This document shows, piece after piece, positions 1-5,522 of a DNA stretch of 13,804 nt. The DNA comes from JAJZCD01 sp964570005. GTDB lineage: Bacteria; Patescibacteriota; Saccharimonadia; Saccharimonadales; UBA4665. The notes under the pieces were generated by a model. The model worked only from the letters and a program-made list of their open reading frames with translations. It did not search any database and was not told where the DNA came from. The stretch is from assembly GCA_964570005.1 (NCBI GenBank), contig CAZMWE010000028.1, positions 1 through 13,804 on the forward strand, written 5' to 3'. A program made the position numbers and the translations under genes. Position 1 is the stretch's first letter. Each line of letters starts with the position of its first letter.

Positions 1-182
1 TTACGGACGGCTTACAGCGTAACGGCGCGGTTAAAGGCCTGAGCGACATTAAGACGCAAATCGGCCTAGGTATACTGCTGGATGGCTTCGGCGCGGCGGT
101 ACTCATCGCGGTGCTAGGCAGCGCACTCGCGGCCGGCATGATCGCCAAGGTGCGGCCATCAACCGTAATGAGAGCAGAATAG
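1..182 (+). CDS. ABC transporter permease, FtsX/MacB family, C-terminal fragment
   Basis: The gene enters from outside the window. The reading frame starts at base 3 and ends at TAG 180-182. About 59 residues are visible. They contain one hydrophobic segment (GLGILLDGFGAAVLIAVLGS, then a short Ala/Gly stretch) followed by a basic tail ending VRPSTVMRAE. A last transmembrane helix followed by a short basic P-x-x-x-x-R-x-E tail is how FtsX-domain permeases of the MacB/LolC type usually end. The stop codon overlaps the ribosome binding site of the ATPase gene that follows, which supports a permease-ATPase pair in one transcript. Pairs of this kind export peptides or drugs, or act on envelope proteins; the substrate cannot be told from this fragment. 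The family call rests on the tail and on the neighbour. Confidence 0.75.
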   Translation, partial: TDGLQRNGAVKGLSDIKTQIGLGILLDGFGAAVLIAVLGSALAAGMIAKVRPSTVMRAE

Positions 183-195
183 GAGACTATTGATT

Positions 196-867
196 ATGTT
201 GGAAGTTAAAAACCTCACCAAAAAATTTCAGAGCGGCGACACGAGTGTCACAGCCGCCAACGATATCAGCTTCATCGTCCCGGACGGGCAGTTCGCCAGC
301 ATTATCGGCCGCAGCGGCTCGGGTAAATCCACCTTACTGTCTCTGCTCGGCGCCCTCGATAAACCCACCAGCGGCAGCATCGTGGTCGGAGAAAAAGACA
401 TCACCCAGATGAGTGACCATGACCTCATCAGCTACCGCGGCAAGAGCATCGGCTTCGTATTTCAAAGTTACAACCTGGTGCCGTCGCTGACCGCGCTGGA
501 AAACGTCATGCTACCCATGGAATTCGCACACGTAGCCAAAGCTGACCGCCTGGCTCGTGCCAAGCTCCTCCTGCAAGAAGTAGGCTTGGCAGAAGACCAG
601 ATGAACCGCAAGCCGGGCCGCTTAAGTGGCGGGCAGCAGCAACGTGTCGCCATCGCCCGCGCCCTCGCCAACAAACCCCGGCTCATCCTCGCCGACGAGC
701 CGACCGGCAATCTGGATGCCACGACCGGCAAGATGATCTTTGACTTGCTGCACGCCCTAAGCCGCAAAGAGAACACCACAATCTTAGTAGTAACGCACGA
801 TCTCGAAATCGCCGGCAAGACTGACACGACCTTCCGTCTTGAGGACGGCACACTGGTGACAAAGTAG
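196..867 (+). CDS. ABC transporter ATP-binding protein, MacB/LolD type
   Basis: This 223-residue cytoplasmic ATPase energises the adjacent FtsX-type permease. All nucleotide-binding motifs are visible: Walker A GRSGSGKST (residues 38-46), Q-loop Gln at about 90, signature LSGGQQQR (143-150), Walker B LILADEPTGNLD (163-174) and H-loop VTHD with His201. The combination of LSGGQQQRVAIARAL, DEPTGNLD and a short protein with no extra domains is typical of the LolD/MacB/FtsE-like subgroup. I chose the ATG at 196 because AGGAG (181-185) lies 10 bases upstream; an in-frame TTG at 190 would sit only 4 bases from it. The gene starts 13 bases after the permease stop. The protein appears intact and of normal length. 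The exported substrate is unknown. Confidence 0.95.
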   Translation: MLEVKNLTKKFQSGDTSVTAANDISFIVPDGQFASIIGRSGSGKSTLLSLLGALDKPTSGSIVVGEKDITQMSDHDLISYRGKSIGFVFQSYNLVPSLTALENVMLPMEFAHVAKADRLARAKLLLQEVGLAEDQMNRKPGRLSGGQQQRVAIARALANKPRLILADEPTGNLDATTGKMIFDLLHALSRKENTTILVVTHDLEIAGKTDTTFRLEDGTLVTK

Positions 868-904
868 AGCGGCCAGTCCGACAGACGTAATACTCAACAC
901 GCGG

Positions 905-910
905 TATAAT
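905..910 (+). promoter_or_regulatory. Candidate -10 box for the 991-1482 gene
   Basis: A perfect TATAAT lies in the 123-base gap between the ATPase gene and the next plus-strand gene. No convincing -35 hexamer is found at 16-18 bases; the nearest partial match is CCGACA at 878-883, which is too far away. A transcript would start near 917 and have a leader of about 74 bases. The rest of the gap shows no terminator for the ABC operon. Confidence 0.35.
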
Positions 911-990
911 TGCCAGCTGTTCACGGCCCTACGGGCAGGAACAAGGCTTTACGCACAACCAACCTCCCAGACCTCAGCGAGAGAGGTGCG

Positions 991-1482
991 ATGTCCGAGA
1001 CATCCGAGCCAAAGTGGTGGACGTGGGTATCCAGAATACCCCCACGGTTGTTCAGGTTGGCCTGCTTGATGGTAATCCTTGTAGGGATAGCATCCGGCCT
1101 CATCTGGCATCCCCACGGACCCAAAATACCACCTCACGTCAAATGCCCAGTGACTGCCGCAGAGGTTCAGAAAGCCACTGGCATGCAGAATGTACAGGTA
1201 ACCCCAAGTTCGGACGACACCTGCACGATCAGCACAGGCAGCTCCGTGATAATATTCATCACCTGGCAGTCAGATCCCCATGGGACCATGTACGGGCAGG
1301 CTCTCAGTGTTGGGGATTCATCACAGTTCCCCTACGGAGCATACACATACGCGGAGGCACCCCGAGGAAACGGTTACTATTTCGACGCGGGCGGCGTGCT
1401 CTACTCCGTCGCAAGGGCTGACGCCGACGCATCGAGTACATCAATGTTCGAAGTCGCCAAGGTGATTATGGGGGATAAGTAA
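991..1482 (+). CDS. Hypothetical membrane-anchored extracytoplasmic protein
   Basis: I do not recognise this 163-residue protein. Residues 1-21 are polar and basic (WW at 9-10, RIPPRLFR), residues 22-39 form a single hydrophobic helix, and the remainder is a soluble domain rich in Ser, Gly, Tyr and Thr. This gives a type II-like anchor with the domain outside the cell. Two cysteines in the outer domain, C52 (HVKCPVTAAEV) and C78 (DDTCTIST), could form a disulphide. The pattern Cys-Pro-(S/T)-x-x-x-Val...Asp-x-x-Cys-x-(I/Y) loosely recalls small actinobacterial lipoprotein/DUF3558-like domains, but I would not assign it. There is no lipobox. The ATG at 991 is preceded by GAGAGAGG (979-986); an upstream TTG at 910 would add 27 non-hydrophobic residues and falls inside the -10 box. 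It stands alone between a -10 candidate and a terminator. Confidence 0.75.
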   Translation: MSETSEPKWWTWVSRIPPRLFRLACLMVILVGIASGLIWHPHGPKIPPHVKCPVTAAEVQKATGMQNVQVTPSSDDTCTISTGSSVIIFITWQSDPHGTMYGQALSVGDSSQFPYGAYTYAEAPRGNGYYFDAGGVLYSVARADADASSTSMFEVAKVIMGDK

Positions 1483-1486
1483 AGCC

Positions 1487-1545
1487 GCGGGGCGCACATG
1501 TGCGGTCGCTATCAACGATCAACAGCATGATGTGCGCCCCGCTTT
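1487..1545 (+). terminator. Hairpin terminator after the 991-1482 gene
   Basis: GCGGGGCGCACAT (1487-1499) and ATGTGCGCCCCGC (1530-1542) are perfect 13-base inverted repeats starting five bases after the stop codon. They are followed by only three T residues (1543-1545). The loop is long (30 bases). The structure lies between convergent genes and could also act on the minus-strand gene ending at 1569. Confidence 0.65.
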
Positions 1546-1568
1546 AACAGATTACGCCAGATGGGAGG

Positions 1569-1826
1569 TTAAGACCCGCTTACCCTATGTAGACGGTGCC
1601 AGGTCACTACCGTCGCGGCAAGGATAAGCGTGAGATATGCAAGCCCACTCAGGCATGACTGCAGCAGCGGTGCATGCAAATGCCACACCAGGTAGGTACC
1701 GGTAGCGAATGTAACGGCCACCAGCGCATACGTTGCCTGCAGCTTTCCACGCGAAGGCACGAACAACCCGTAAGTCGCCTGTAAGAGACTGAGCAGGGCA
1801 GCCGTAATATGTATGAGAATAAGCAT
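1569..1826 (-). CDS. Small three-helix integral membrane protein
   Basis: This 85-residue protein of unknown function is almost wholly hydrophobic. It has three likely membrane helices: about residues 1-22 (MLILIHITAALLSLLQATYG), 31-47 (ATYALVAVTFATGTYLV) and 56-75 (CLSGLAYLTLILAATVVTW). A short basic loop (PSRGK) follows the first helix, and the protein ends in a basic tail (HRLHRVSGS). Histidines lie in or near the helices (H6, HLH after helix 2, WHRLH at the end). It resembles, from memory, a small membrane protein common in Saccharibacteria; that is recall, not a search result. The start is uncertain. The ATG at 1826 begins directly at helix 1 but lacks a clear ribosome binding site. A TTG at 1886 in the same frame would add 20 residues and fits a shorter leader from the candidate promoter at 1919-1946. 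Confidence 0.7.
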   Translation of the reverse strand: MLILIHITAALLSLLQATYGLFVPSRGKLQATYALVAVTFATGTYLVWHLHAPLLQSCLSGLAYLTLILAATVVTWHRLHRVSGS

Positions 1827-1918
1827 AAACGTTAGTGTACCGTATGGTTTACAAAAACGCCATGAGGGGCTCCATAAGTGGGCCAAGTCTAGTTATCCCA
1901 AGCCATAAGTTATTGGAA

Positions 1919-1946
1919 ATGATACTTTATCCACACTGTCTGTCGA
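1919..1946 (-). promoter_or_regulatory. Candidate promoter for the small membrane protein
   Basis: Read on the minus strand, TCGACA (1946-1941) and TATCAT (1924-1919) each match the sigma-70-type consensus at five of six bases and are separated by 16 bases. Transcription would start near 1912, leaving a leader of about 86 bases to the ATG at 1826 or about 26 bases to a TTG at 1886. It points away from the plus-strand promoter at 1973-2001, so the two form a divergent pair. Confidence 0.5.
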
Positions 1947-1972
1947 TTGACCCTAAAATAGCGCGCATTTCA

Positions 1973-2001
1973 TTGACAATAATCTGCGCAGGGTGTTGAA
2001 T
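1973..2001 (+). promoter_or_regulatory. Candidate promoter for the 52-residue protein
   Basis: A perfect -35 TTGACA (1973-1978) is followed after exactly 17 bases by TTGAAT (1996-2001, four of six matches to the -10 consensus). The start would be near 2008, with a leader of about 46 bases that contains a T-rich then A-rich stretch and the ribosome binding site AAGGGGG (2041-2047). Confidence 0.6.
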
Positions 2002-2053
2002 ACTCCAGGCTGGTTTCAAAGATTCCAGTTTTTTTAATTAAAGGGGGCTAAAA

Positions 2054-2212
2054 ATGGCAAGCAATAGTCAAGGTAATAGCGCAGCGGGTTCGAGCAACGA
2101 TCAAGGTGGAAGTGCGCTGAACGGCGCATCCAATCCTAATGGAAGCAGTGGGCAAGACGGTGCCGCAAAGCAGGTAAAGAAGTCCGCTGCTCGCAAGCAC
2201 GTTGGTGTTTAG
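2054..2212 (+). CDS. Small Ser/Gly/Asn/Ala-rich protein with basic tail
   Basis: This 52-residue open frame runs from ATG 2054 to TAG 2210-2212. I recognise no family. Residues 2-38 are low-complexity and polar: across the protein there are 10 Ser, 9 Gly, 9 Ala, 6 Asn and 4 Gln, with only two acidic residues and almost no hydrophobics. Residues 39-49 are basic (KQVKKSAARKH). It has no signal peptide, membrane segment or cysteine. Disorder and a nucleic-acid- or polyanion-binding tail are reasonable guesses; it also loosely recalls small KGG/con-10-type stress proteins without having their repeat. It is likely real because it has a consensus -35 promoter, a strong AAGGGGG ribosome binding site 6 bases before the ATG and a perfect intrinsic terminator 21 bases after the stop, all sized to this one short frame. 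High expression is inferred. Confidence 0.7.
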   Translation: MASNSQGNSAAGSSNDQGGSALNGASNPNGSSGQDGAAKQVKKSAARKHVGV

Positions 2213-2233
2213 TCTCGTCTAGAGCGACACACC

Positions 2234-2264
2234 AAAAGGCGCCCCGGTAACGGCGGCGCCTTTT
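2234..2264. terminator. Bidirectional intrinsic terminator
   Basis: AAAAGGCGCC (2234-2243) and GGCGCCTTTT (2255-2264) are perfect 10-base inverted repeats. The stem can extend by CCG/CGG around a GTAA loop (2247-2250, a GNRA-type tetraloop), with C2254 bulged. The T tract on each strand makes it work both ways: it ends the 52-residue gene on the plus strand and the serine hydrolase/cyo unit (stop at 2291) on the minus strand. Confidence 0.85.
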
Positions 2265-2290
2265 ATGTTAAGAAGCGCTCTGATTACCCC

Positions 2291-3664
2291 CTATACGCCA
2301 CGCAACCGTTGTTTATATATACTTTCCGACAGAAACGTCGCACCCGCATATCGGACCGACTGCGCCACACCCTGTTTAAACGAGTACCGCAGCCTTTCCT
2401 GTGCATTAAAGACACTACCAGGGGTCGTAATCTTCAGCGTAGTTGGATCTATCTGTTCGCACGTCTCACCAAAAGTGAATGGCTCCCAATCGTCCGGGTC
2501 GATCAGTACGATACGCTCGCTCGCCGCGACCACTTCGACAACAGAGGTCGGGCTGCAAAGCCTGGCATTGAGTCGCTGAATCTTCGCGACCGGCTTGTCC
2601 GCGGCAAACTCCTTGAACCAATCCAGCGCCTCAAAAATGCCACGTACGATCTGCGTGCTGGGCGCGTCCTTGCAGTTCGCCATGACCGACACAATCAGGT
2701 CCTCCTTAGGATCAAAGTAGGTGGCGCTGAGGCAGCCCGCCAGGTGCGCCCCATGGCCTACGATCCGCCGTTCGCCAACCCTTTGGATCTCGAATCCGAG
2801 TCCGTAGTCATAGCCGCTGTCGTAACCCGTGCCACACCACTGCGTGCGCTGCGCCTCCCTTTTACTTTCATCGCTCAGGAGTGTCGTGTTACCGAAGCAG
2901 TGGGCACTCGCAAACCGGCACATGTCTTCAGGTGTGCCATGGACACCCACTACCGGTGCAAAAGCACCGGTAGTGGTACGAAGTTCCAAAACCGGTCGGA
3001 TATGCTCGAAGGGTACGCCATAAGCCGTTACAAGGCGCCCATTAAGCTCCGGTGAGTAATCGGCAAAGGTATCCTGCAGATGCAGTGGCCGGATAATATG
3101 CCGGGTGACATATTCCGTAAACGGTAGCCCGCTAACAGTTGTGATGATTTGTCCCAGCAGCCCGAAACCAAGATTGGAGTATTTCAGGACCGTGTTGGGC
3201 TCAATCGCCAGATCGGCGGCAAGAGTCATCTCGCGCACCTCCTGGTCAGTTGGGAAAGGTTTCTGAAGTATCCAGAAATCAGTGTCCAGTCCGTCGCGAA
3301 TCAACCCCGCACTATGGCTCAGCAACTGACGGATAGTGATTGCATGGACGCGATGATCTTTATGCTCCTTAAGCCAGGGAAGGTGGGTTTGCGCCGCATC
3401 ATCCAGTCGCAGTTTATTGCGTTCGACCAACTGCAGTATGGCGGTCATCGTAAACATCTTGGAATGCGAGGCAGCGACAAACATAACGTCGGTAGTGAGC
3501 GGCCTCACCCGTTCCAGATTAGCTAACCCGTACGCTTTAGAGAAAACTATTTTATCTTTTGACCAGATGGCGACGCTAAAACCGGGAATATCGACATTTC
3601 GAGCACGGTAGCCCAGCCAGGAATCAAGAAAAGTGGTCGCTGCGTGAATAGAGTGGTCAGTCAT
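2291..3664 (-). CDS. Beta-lactamase-family serine hydrolase
   Basis: This 457-residue protein has the penicillin-binding/beta-lactamase class C fold of the wide family that includes esterases, D-aminopeptidases and DD-peptidases. The catalytic Ser-x-x-Lys is S66-H-S-K69, the Tyr-x-Asn motif is Y162-S-N164, and the third motif corresponds to GHGAH (303-307). Other family landmarks are the LLSHSAGL segment (114-121) and YGLGFEI (287-293). The hydrolase domain covers about residues 15-350. The last 100 residues form a separate region rich in beta-type sequence, perhaps a DUF3471/lipocalin-like accessory domain. There is no signal peptide or anchor, so the protein is predicted to be cytosolic, which is unusual for relatives acting on cell wall. 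It starts 26 bases after the cyoE stop on the same strand with no terminator between, and so is probably co-transcribed with the oxidase. No good ribosome binding site precedes the ATG. The substrate is unknown. Confidence 0.9.
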   Translation of the reverse strand: MTDHSIHAATTFLDSWLGYRARNVDIPGFSVAIWSKDKIVFSKAYGLANLERVRPLTTDVMFVAASHSKMFTMTAILQLVERNKLRLDDAAQTHLPWLKEHKDHRVHAITIRQLLSHSAGLIRDGLDTDFWILQKPFPTDQEVREMTLAADLAIEPNTVLKYSNLGFGLLGQIITTVSGLPFTEYVTRHIIRPLHLQDTFADYSPELNGRLVTAYGVPFEHIRPVLELRTTTGAFAPVVGVHGTPEDMCRFASAHCFGNTTLLSDESKREAQRTQWCGTGYDSGYDYGLGFEIQRVGERRIVGHGAHLAGCLSATYFDPKEDLIVSVMANCKDAPSTQIVRGIFEALDWFKEFAADKPVAKIQRLNARLCSPTSVVEVVAASERIVLIDPDDWEPFTFGETCEQIDPTTLKITTPGSVFNAQERLRYSFKQGVAQSVRYAGATFLSESIYKQRLRGV

Positions 3665-3690
3665 CGAACCATTCTACCAGACTTTGCGGG

Positions 3691-4548
3691 TCAGGGCGTC
3701 AGAGGAGCAATCGCTATGCCGACTGCCAGCAGCAGCAAGACGTATAGTGAGACACCAAACATCCGGCGTGCCGACTTTTCCGGAGTTTGTGCGCGGAGAC
3801 CGATCACGCCCAGCCAGATCCAAACGAGCCCGACAAGCGTCATACACCAATAAAACACCGCGCCCATGTTGGCGGTAACAGCCAGCCAGCGAACCGCCAG
3901 AAGGTAGAGCCCCACGTAGACCAGCATCCAAATCTGCGTATTACGTACACCATAACGGACCGGCCAGATCGGCAACCCGCCAGTCTTGTAATCCTTCAAA
4001 CGATAAATACCGATGGCATAGAAATGCACCATCTGCCAGAAGACCATCACAAACACGAGTGCCCACGCAGTTGCATCAAACCGTCCCATAACTGCCGTAT
4101 AGCCAGCACTTAAGGGCAACGCGCCGGCCGGCGTGCCAATCAATGTACTCCACGGCGTCGTACGCTTAGCCCAGGCATAGAGCACCACGTAATCCACGTA
4201 CGCTGCGACACCCAGCAGGGTCGTTAGCCAGTTAACCCACACTGCCAACAGTACAAATCCAGTCACCCCGAAAGCAGCCGCCAAGTAGACGAGGTGGCGC
4301 GTGGAAACCGCCCGGGTAGCGCTGGCCCGCTTTCGGGTACGGGGCATTATCGCGTCCAGCCGCACGTCAGTGGCGTTATTGGCCAGGCAGCCGCTCATAA
4401 CCAACAGGCTGGTTCCAGCAATAGCAGCCGCTGCCAGCTTCCAGTCAATGTGCCACTTGGAGGCCAGCAAAAGGCCGGCCGCCGTCATCATCACGTTAAA
4501 AAACGTGCGCTCCGGCTTCACAGCCTCTATATACGCTTTAAGCCGCAT
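3691..4548 (-). CDS. cyoE: Protohaem IX farnesyltransferase (haem O synthase)
   Basis: This enzyme transfers farnesyl from farnesyl diphosphate to protohaem in the membrane and makes the haem O needed by the bo3 oxidase encoded upstream. The 285-residue protein is a UbiA-fold polytopic prenyltransferase with about eight to nine helices. The first diphosphate/Mg site is N58-A-T-D61-V-R-L-D65, followed by MPRTRKR. The conserved loop KRTTPWSTLIGTPAGALPL lies at 128-146, and the second signature WQMVHFYAIGIYRLKDYKTG at 171-190 is followed by GLPIWPVRYG. CyoE relatives normally read WQMPHF, so V in place of P is a small deviation. The ATG at 4548 lies 3 bases after the cyoD stop, so the gene is fifth in the operon. 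Haem itself must come from elsewhere; no haem synthesis gene is in the window. Confidence 0.96.
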   Translation of the reverse strand: MRLKAYIEAVKPERTFFNVMMTAAGLLLASKWHIDWKLAAAAIAGTSLLVMSGCLANNATDVRLDAIMPRTRKRASATRAVSTRHLVYLAAAFGVTGFVLLAVWVNWLTTLLGVAAYVDYVVLYAWAKRTTPWSTLIGTPAGALPLSAGYTAVMGRFDATAWALVFVMVFWQMVHFYAIGIYRLKDYKTGGLPIWPVRYGVRNTQIWMLVYVGLYLLAVRWLAVTANMGAVFYWCMTLVGLVWIWLGVIGLRAQTPEKSARRMFGVSLYVLLLLAVGIAIAPLTP

Positions 4549-4551
4549 AGT

Positions 4552-4923
4552 TTACAGATTATCTTGGCTGCGCAGATACTGGTTCATCTGCTGCGGCGTC
4601 ATGCGCGTATTCAGATTATTCATGATCCAGACCGATCCGCCGACCAGAATAAGTATGATGCCGAGCATAAAACCAGCCGCCGCCAGTTTCCAGCGCGGTC
4701 CATGTTCCTCACCAATATGCAGGAACAACACCATCTGCAGAATAAACTGTACCACCGCCAATACCGCCAGTGAGACTTCCAGCATGCCTAAGCCGCCTCG
4801 ACCGTGCACCGCGATCCAGTAGGCGCACAGCGTCAAAAATATTGACCCCAGGAAGCCGCCCACATATTTGCCATATGTCAGCGAGTGCTCATTATGCTCC
4901 GAAACACGCGGCCGATTACTCAT
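4552..4923 (-). CDS. cyoD: Cytochrome bo3 quinol oxidase subunit IV
   Basis: This 123-residue small subunit of the cytochrome bo3 complex helps assemble or stabilise the CuB-haem O centre in subunit I. Three membrane helices are visible: about residues 20-39, 47-69 and 79-101. Family landmarks are HSLTYGKYVGGF near the N-terminus, FLHIGEE after helix 2 and VWIMNNLNTRM at the C-terminus. The last 13 residues (QQMNQYLRSQDNL) extend slightly past E. coli CyoD. I chose the ATG at 4923 because it overlaps the cyoC stop in an ATGA arrangement, and because the protein then begins with the usual short hydrophilic stretch. An earlier in-frame start at 4971 would add 16 residues lying inside cyoC. Confidence 0.93.
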   Translation of the reverse strand: MSNRPRVSEHNEHSLTYGKYVGGFLGSIFLTLCAYWIAVHGRGGLGMLEVSLAVLAVVQFILQMVLFLHIGEEHGPRWKLAAAGFMLGIILILVGGSVWIMNNLNTRMTPQQMNQYLRSQDNL

Positions 4924-5522
4924 ACGCCCCGACTCCCGAACAGATACACGACCGTGAAGATAAAGATCCAAATGACATCCAGAAAGTGCCAGAACAGGCT
5001 GAACAAGGTGAGCCGCTTACGAATGCTTTCGGTGATACCGCGTTTTGCCACGTACACCCCGAGTACCGCCATCCAGAGCAGGCCAAAGGTAATGTGCGTG
5101 CCGTGCGTCCCCACGAGTGTAAAGTAGCTACTTAGGAATCCGCTGCGCCGCCAGCTGTTGCCGTCGTGTACCATGTTGGCGAACTCGTGCAACTCTAGTC
5201 CCAGGAACAGTGCACCGAGGCAGAACGTCACGAACAACCAGAATAGGACTTCGTTTTTAGCTTTGCGCTGCGCCGCCAGCATCGCCAGACCACAGGTAAA
5301 ACTGCTGGTCAGCAGTGCGAATGTTTCCACCAGCACGTAGGGCAGATGGAACAGGTCGCGGCCGCTCGGGCCGCCGAACGTATTGCCATGCAACACGGCA
5401 TACACTGCAAACAGGCTGGCAAACAGCACGCAGTCGGTCATCAGATAGACCCAGAAACCGACGATGGTTTTCTGGGTGGCTTCATATTCCCGCCGATGTT
5501 CTGACACTAGTTCTTCGTTCAT
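4920..5522 (-). CDS. cyoC: Cytochrome bo3 quinol oxidase subunit III
   Basis: This 200-residue integral membrane subunit has five helices and belongs to the COX3-like family; E. coli CyoC has 204 residues. Signatures visible are GFWVYLMTDCVLFASLFAVY (22-41), LVETFALLTSSFTCGLAM (64-81), LGLELHEF (107-114), VGTHGTHITFGLLWM (137-151) and WHFLDVIWIFIFTVVYL (178-194). Glu66 in the second helix matches the conserved acidic residue of subunit III. The gene overlaps both neighbours by four bases (ATGA): its start lies in the cyoB stop and its stop in the cyoD start. Translation of the three genes is therefore likely coupled and subunit amounts balanced. Confidence 0.96.
   Translation of the reverse strand: MNEELVSEHRREYEATQKTIVGFWVYLMTDCVLFASLFAVYAVLHGNTFGGPSGRDLFHLPYVLVETFALLTSSFTCGLAMLAAQRKAKNEVLFWLFVTFCLGALFLGLELHEFANMVHDGNSWRRSGFLSSYFTLVGTHGTHITFGLLWMAVLGVYVAKRGITESIRKRLTLFSLFWHFLDVIWIFIFTVVYLFGSRGV

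Noticed and set aside
190..198. TTG at 190 as start of the ABC ATPase
   Set aside because: The ribosome binding site AGGAG is only 4 bases away; ATG at 196 has proper spacing and begins with the usual family N-terminus.
910..990. TTG at 910 as start of the hypothetical gene
   Set aside because: The start would overlap the TATAAT box and lacks a ribosome binding site, while ATG 991 has GAGAGAGG just upstream.
2309..3055. 248-codon plus-strand open frame
   Set aside because: It is antisense to the serine hydrolase, whose catalytic motifs are intact, and has no ribosome binding site or recognisable motif.
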